This document shows positions 5,490-6,725 of a stretch of DNA of 6,725 bases, one piece after another. How positions within the stretch are numbered: the stretch's first letter is position 1; every line of letters begins with the position of its first letter. A model generated the notes under the pieces. That model worked only from the letters and a program-made list of their open reading frames with translations. It had not been told where the DNA came from and searched no databases. Position numbers and translations under genes: made by a program. Source of the DNA: Clostridia bacterium (GTDB taxonomy: Bacteria > Bacillota > DSM-521 > Neomoorellales > SLTJ01); assembly GCA_014360105.1 (NCBI GenBank), contig JACIYD010000089.1:1-6725 (forward strand), written 5' to 3'.

Positions 5490-6563
5490 TTACTGGCCCC
5501 AGGCCAGCGATTGCCCTACTTCCACCGCCTGGGCCGCGGCGAGGTTGGTTTCGAGTTCCAGGTAGAGCCCGTCCTTGCGCCACTGCAGCAGGACCCGATC
5601 TTCCCGCAGGCGGAGCAAGCCCACGGCATCGCGTAAGAGGACGGCGCGCACCGCTTCCCCGGGTTGCGGTACGGTTTTTTCCTGCGGGGGCGAAATGTTG
5701 CTCACGCGTAGCCGGAGATATGCCCCACCCGCTTCCTTATAAATGAGCGAAGCCACCGCGTGTTCCTCGTCGGTGCGTTCCAAGGTGACGGCGGCGAATT
5801 GTAACGGTAGCGGCAAGAATGCGGGTCGGGGCAAGGGAAAGGGAACTAACGGCCTTACTTCCTCAAGCGAGGCGTACTCCCGGCTAAACCTGACCTGGCT
5901 GCCGTTTCTGCCGGGCCGGAGGGTTTCGCGCCCGTCCCTGGTGGGCGTGGAGGCAGGCACCCGGACCGCGACGGCCCCTTCTGCCCGTTGAGCGGCCGGC
6001 TGCGGCAGGGTCACCGTCTGCCCCGGCGTGGGTCCGGCATCGGCCAGGCCGGCAGGAAGAGATCCTTCTTCTCGCGGGGACGCGGCAGCGGAAGCGGTTA
6101 CGCGAACCGTTCCCCCGGCTCCTTCGGGTGTACGGGATTTTTGCGGGCCGGCGAAGGCCGGTGATTGCCGGTCTTCGGCGGGCGCAGGCGGTGCGGCCGC
6201 GGTGCCGGGTGGCTTATCGCCCGGGGCTACCTCCTGTTCGACGCTCGGCGACGCCGGGGCACGGAGTCGGGCTTCGGTGGGCGAGGAGCCGGCGGCAAGC
6301 ATCCGGTCCGACCTGGGCTGGAGCCAGTTCAGGCCCGCTGGCCCGGCCAGGAGGAGGCTGCCGAAGACGAGCACCAGCGCCGTCGCCACGCCCACGGCCG
6401 GAAGTAACTGCCAACGAAACCGCCTCACACGTAAACCGGCGGTGAGCCGGGGCCGGATTTTTGCCCAGGCTGCTTCCGGCGGCGGAACGGGCACGCTCTC
6501 GGCCTCTTCCTGCAGCGCTTCGGCAATTAGGCGGGCCAGTTCCTTCTCTCTTTCTTCCCGCAA
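5490..6563 (-). CDS. Membrane anti-sigma factor with C-terminal DUF4367-like domain
   Basis: A 357-residue single-pass membrane protein. Residues 1-50 are a charged cytoplasmic segment ([20 protein letters not shown]...) that should bind the sigma factor. Residues about 52-73 are a membrane helix ([22 protein letters not shown]). Residues about 80-225 are a low-complexity Pro/Ala/Ser/Gly-rich external linker, and about 230-354 form a compact domain resembling DUF4367 ([16 protein letters not shown], then [24 protein letters not shown]). The zinc-binding HxxxCxxC motif of many ECF anti-sigma factors is absent, so this is a non-zinc type. The TTG start at 6563 is chosen because AGGAGG (6576-6571) is 7 nt upstream; an ATG at 6568 is in the sigma frame, not this one. 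The gene overlaps the sigma gene by 37 bp. Its stop codon is 2 nt from that of larC. The signal sensed is unknown. Confidence 0.8.
   Translation of the reverse strand: MREEREKELARLIAEALQEEAESVPVPPPEAAWAKIRPRLTAGLRVRRFRWQLLPAVGVATALVLVFGSLLLAGPAGLNWLQPRSDRMLAAGSSPTEARLRAPASPSVEQEVAPGDKPPGTAAAPPAPAEDRQSPAFAGPQKSRTPEGAGGTVRVTASAAASPREEGSLPAGLADAGPTPGQTVTLPQPAAQRAEGAVAVRVPASTPTRDGRETLRPGRNGSQVRFSREYASLEEVRPLVPFPLPRPAFLPLPLQFAAVTLERTDEEHAVASLIYKEAGGAYLRLRVSNISPPQEKTVPQPGEAVRAVLLRDAVGLLRLREDRVLLQWRKDGLYLELETNLAAAQAVEVGQSLAWGQ
5493..5507. other. Hairpin at the larC / anti-sigma tail-to-tail junction
   Basis: CTGGCC (5493-5498) pairs perfectly with GGCCAG (5502-5507) around a 3-nt loop. It lies in the last codons of the anti-sigma gene and 6 nt past the larC stop codon. 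No T-run follows on either strand, so evidence for an intrinsic terminator is weak, but it is the only stem near the two convergent stop codons. Confidence 0.3.
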
Positions 6564-6725
6564 GGCATTTCCTCCTCTCCCTGGCGGGTATCGCTACCCC
6601 GGACTTCGCCCGTCCCTTCCGGCAGGGTGGCCAGTTGTTTTTCCAGGGCCTTTAGGGCGCGGTGTAGGCGGGATTTGACGGTTCCCACCGGACACTCCAA
6701 GGCGGCGGCAATCTCGTTAATATTC
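6527..6725 (-). CDS. ECF-type RNA polymerase sigma factor, C-terminal part
   Basis: Partial gene: the 5' part lies beyond the window. The visible 65 codons end in TAA at 6529-6527. They begin inside the region 4 helix-turn-helix: [20 protein letters not shown] followed by [11 protein letters not shown], the classical -35-recognition motif of sigma-70 family ECF factors. The remaining 34 residues are a polar tail, unusually Glu/Arg-rich, part of which overlaps the anti-sigma start. The anti-sigma RBS lies inside this gene, so the pair is almost surely cotranscribed and translationally coupled. The sigma group and target promoters cannot be judged without the N-terminal part. Confidence 0.85.
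   Translation of the reverse strand, partial: NINEIAAALECPVGTVKSRLHRALKALEKQLATLPEGTGEVRGSDTRQGEEEMPCGKKERRNWPA

Noticed and set aside
6028..6678. 216-codon plus-strand frame opposite the sigma and anti-sigma genes
   Set aside because: Antisense shadow. The minus strand has region 4 of a sigma factor, a membrane helix and a properly spaced RBS.
1..6725. CRISPR array, tRNA or rRNA gene, complete insertion sequence or toxin-antitoxin pair
   Set aside because: I found no regularly spaced direct repeats, no tRNA/rRNA-like sequence, and no transposase or toxin motif in any frame.

Overview
The window is GC-rich bacterial DNA with tightly packed genes, strong AGGAGG-type ribosome binding sites, some TTG/GTG starts and sigma-A type promoters. 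The gene content (AcuA-type acetyltransferase, LarB/LarC, a PrcB_C-Gmad2 lipoprotein, and an ECF sigma factor with a DUF4367-like anti-sigma factor) points to a high-GC member of the Firmicutes, probably a thermophilic or anaerobic clostridial lineage of the Moorella/Desulfotomaculum kind. The taxon is inferred from protein style, not from a marker gene.

Layout. Positions 1-197 hold a fragment of a dispersed repeat, then a good sigma-A promoter and a strong RBS for a small charged helical protein of unknown function (198-752, +). A nitroreductase-family flavoprotein follows (846-1376, +). After a hairpin-rich leader comes a secreted lipoprotein with PrcB_C and Gmad2 domains (1599-2414, +). 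Its 3' end overlaps by 20 bp the 3' end of an oppositely oriented acuA-like GNAT gene (2395-3024, -). The acuA-like gene has a near-perfect TTGACA/TATAAT promoter, but the best-placed RBS and ATG downstream of that promoter lie in a different reading frame.

The 3112-3491 intergenic region carries the second, longer copy of the dispersed repeat. It is bounded by complementary ends (3184-3199 with 3378-3393) and has nested internal stems, so it is either a structured RNA or a MITE-like element. A candidate promoter then leads into larB (3492-4268) and larC (4249-5487), which overlap by 20 bp. They encode two of the enzymes that make the nickel-pincer nucleotide cofactor of lactate racemase-type enzymes. 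larA and larE are not in the window. On the minus strand, ending 2 nt from larC, lies a sigma/anti-sigma pair: the C-terminus of an ECF sigma factor (region 4, cut by the window edge) overlaps by 37 bp a single-pass membrane anti-sigma factor (5490-6563).

No complete new multi-gene system is visible. The item least explained by known families is the repeated, self-complementary intergenic element. The reading-frame conflict at the start of acuA comes second.
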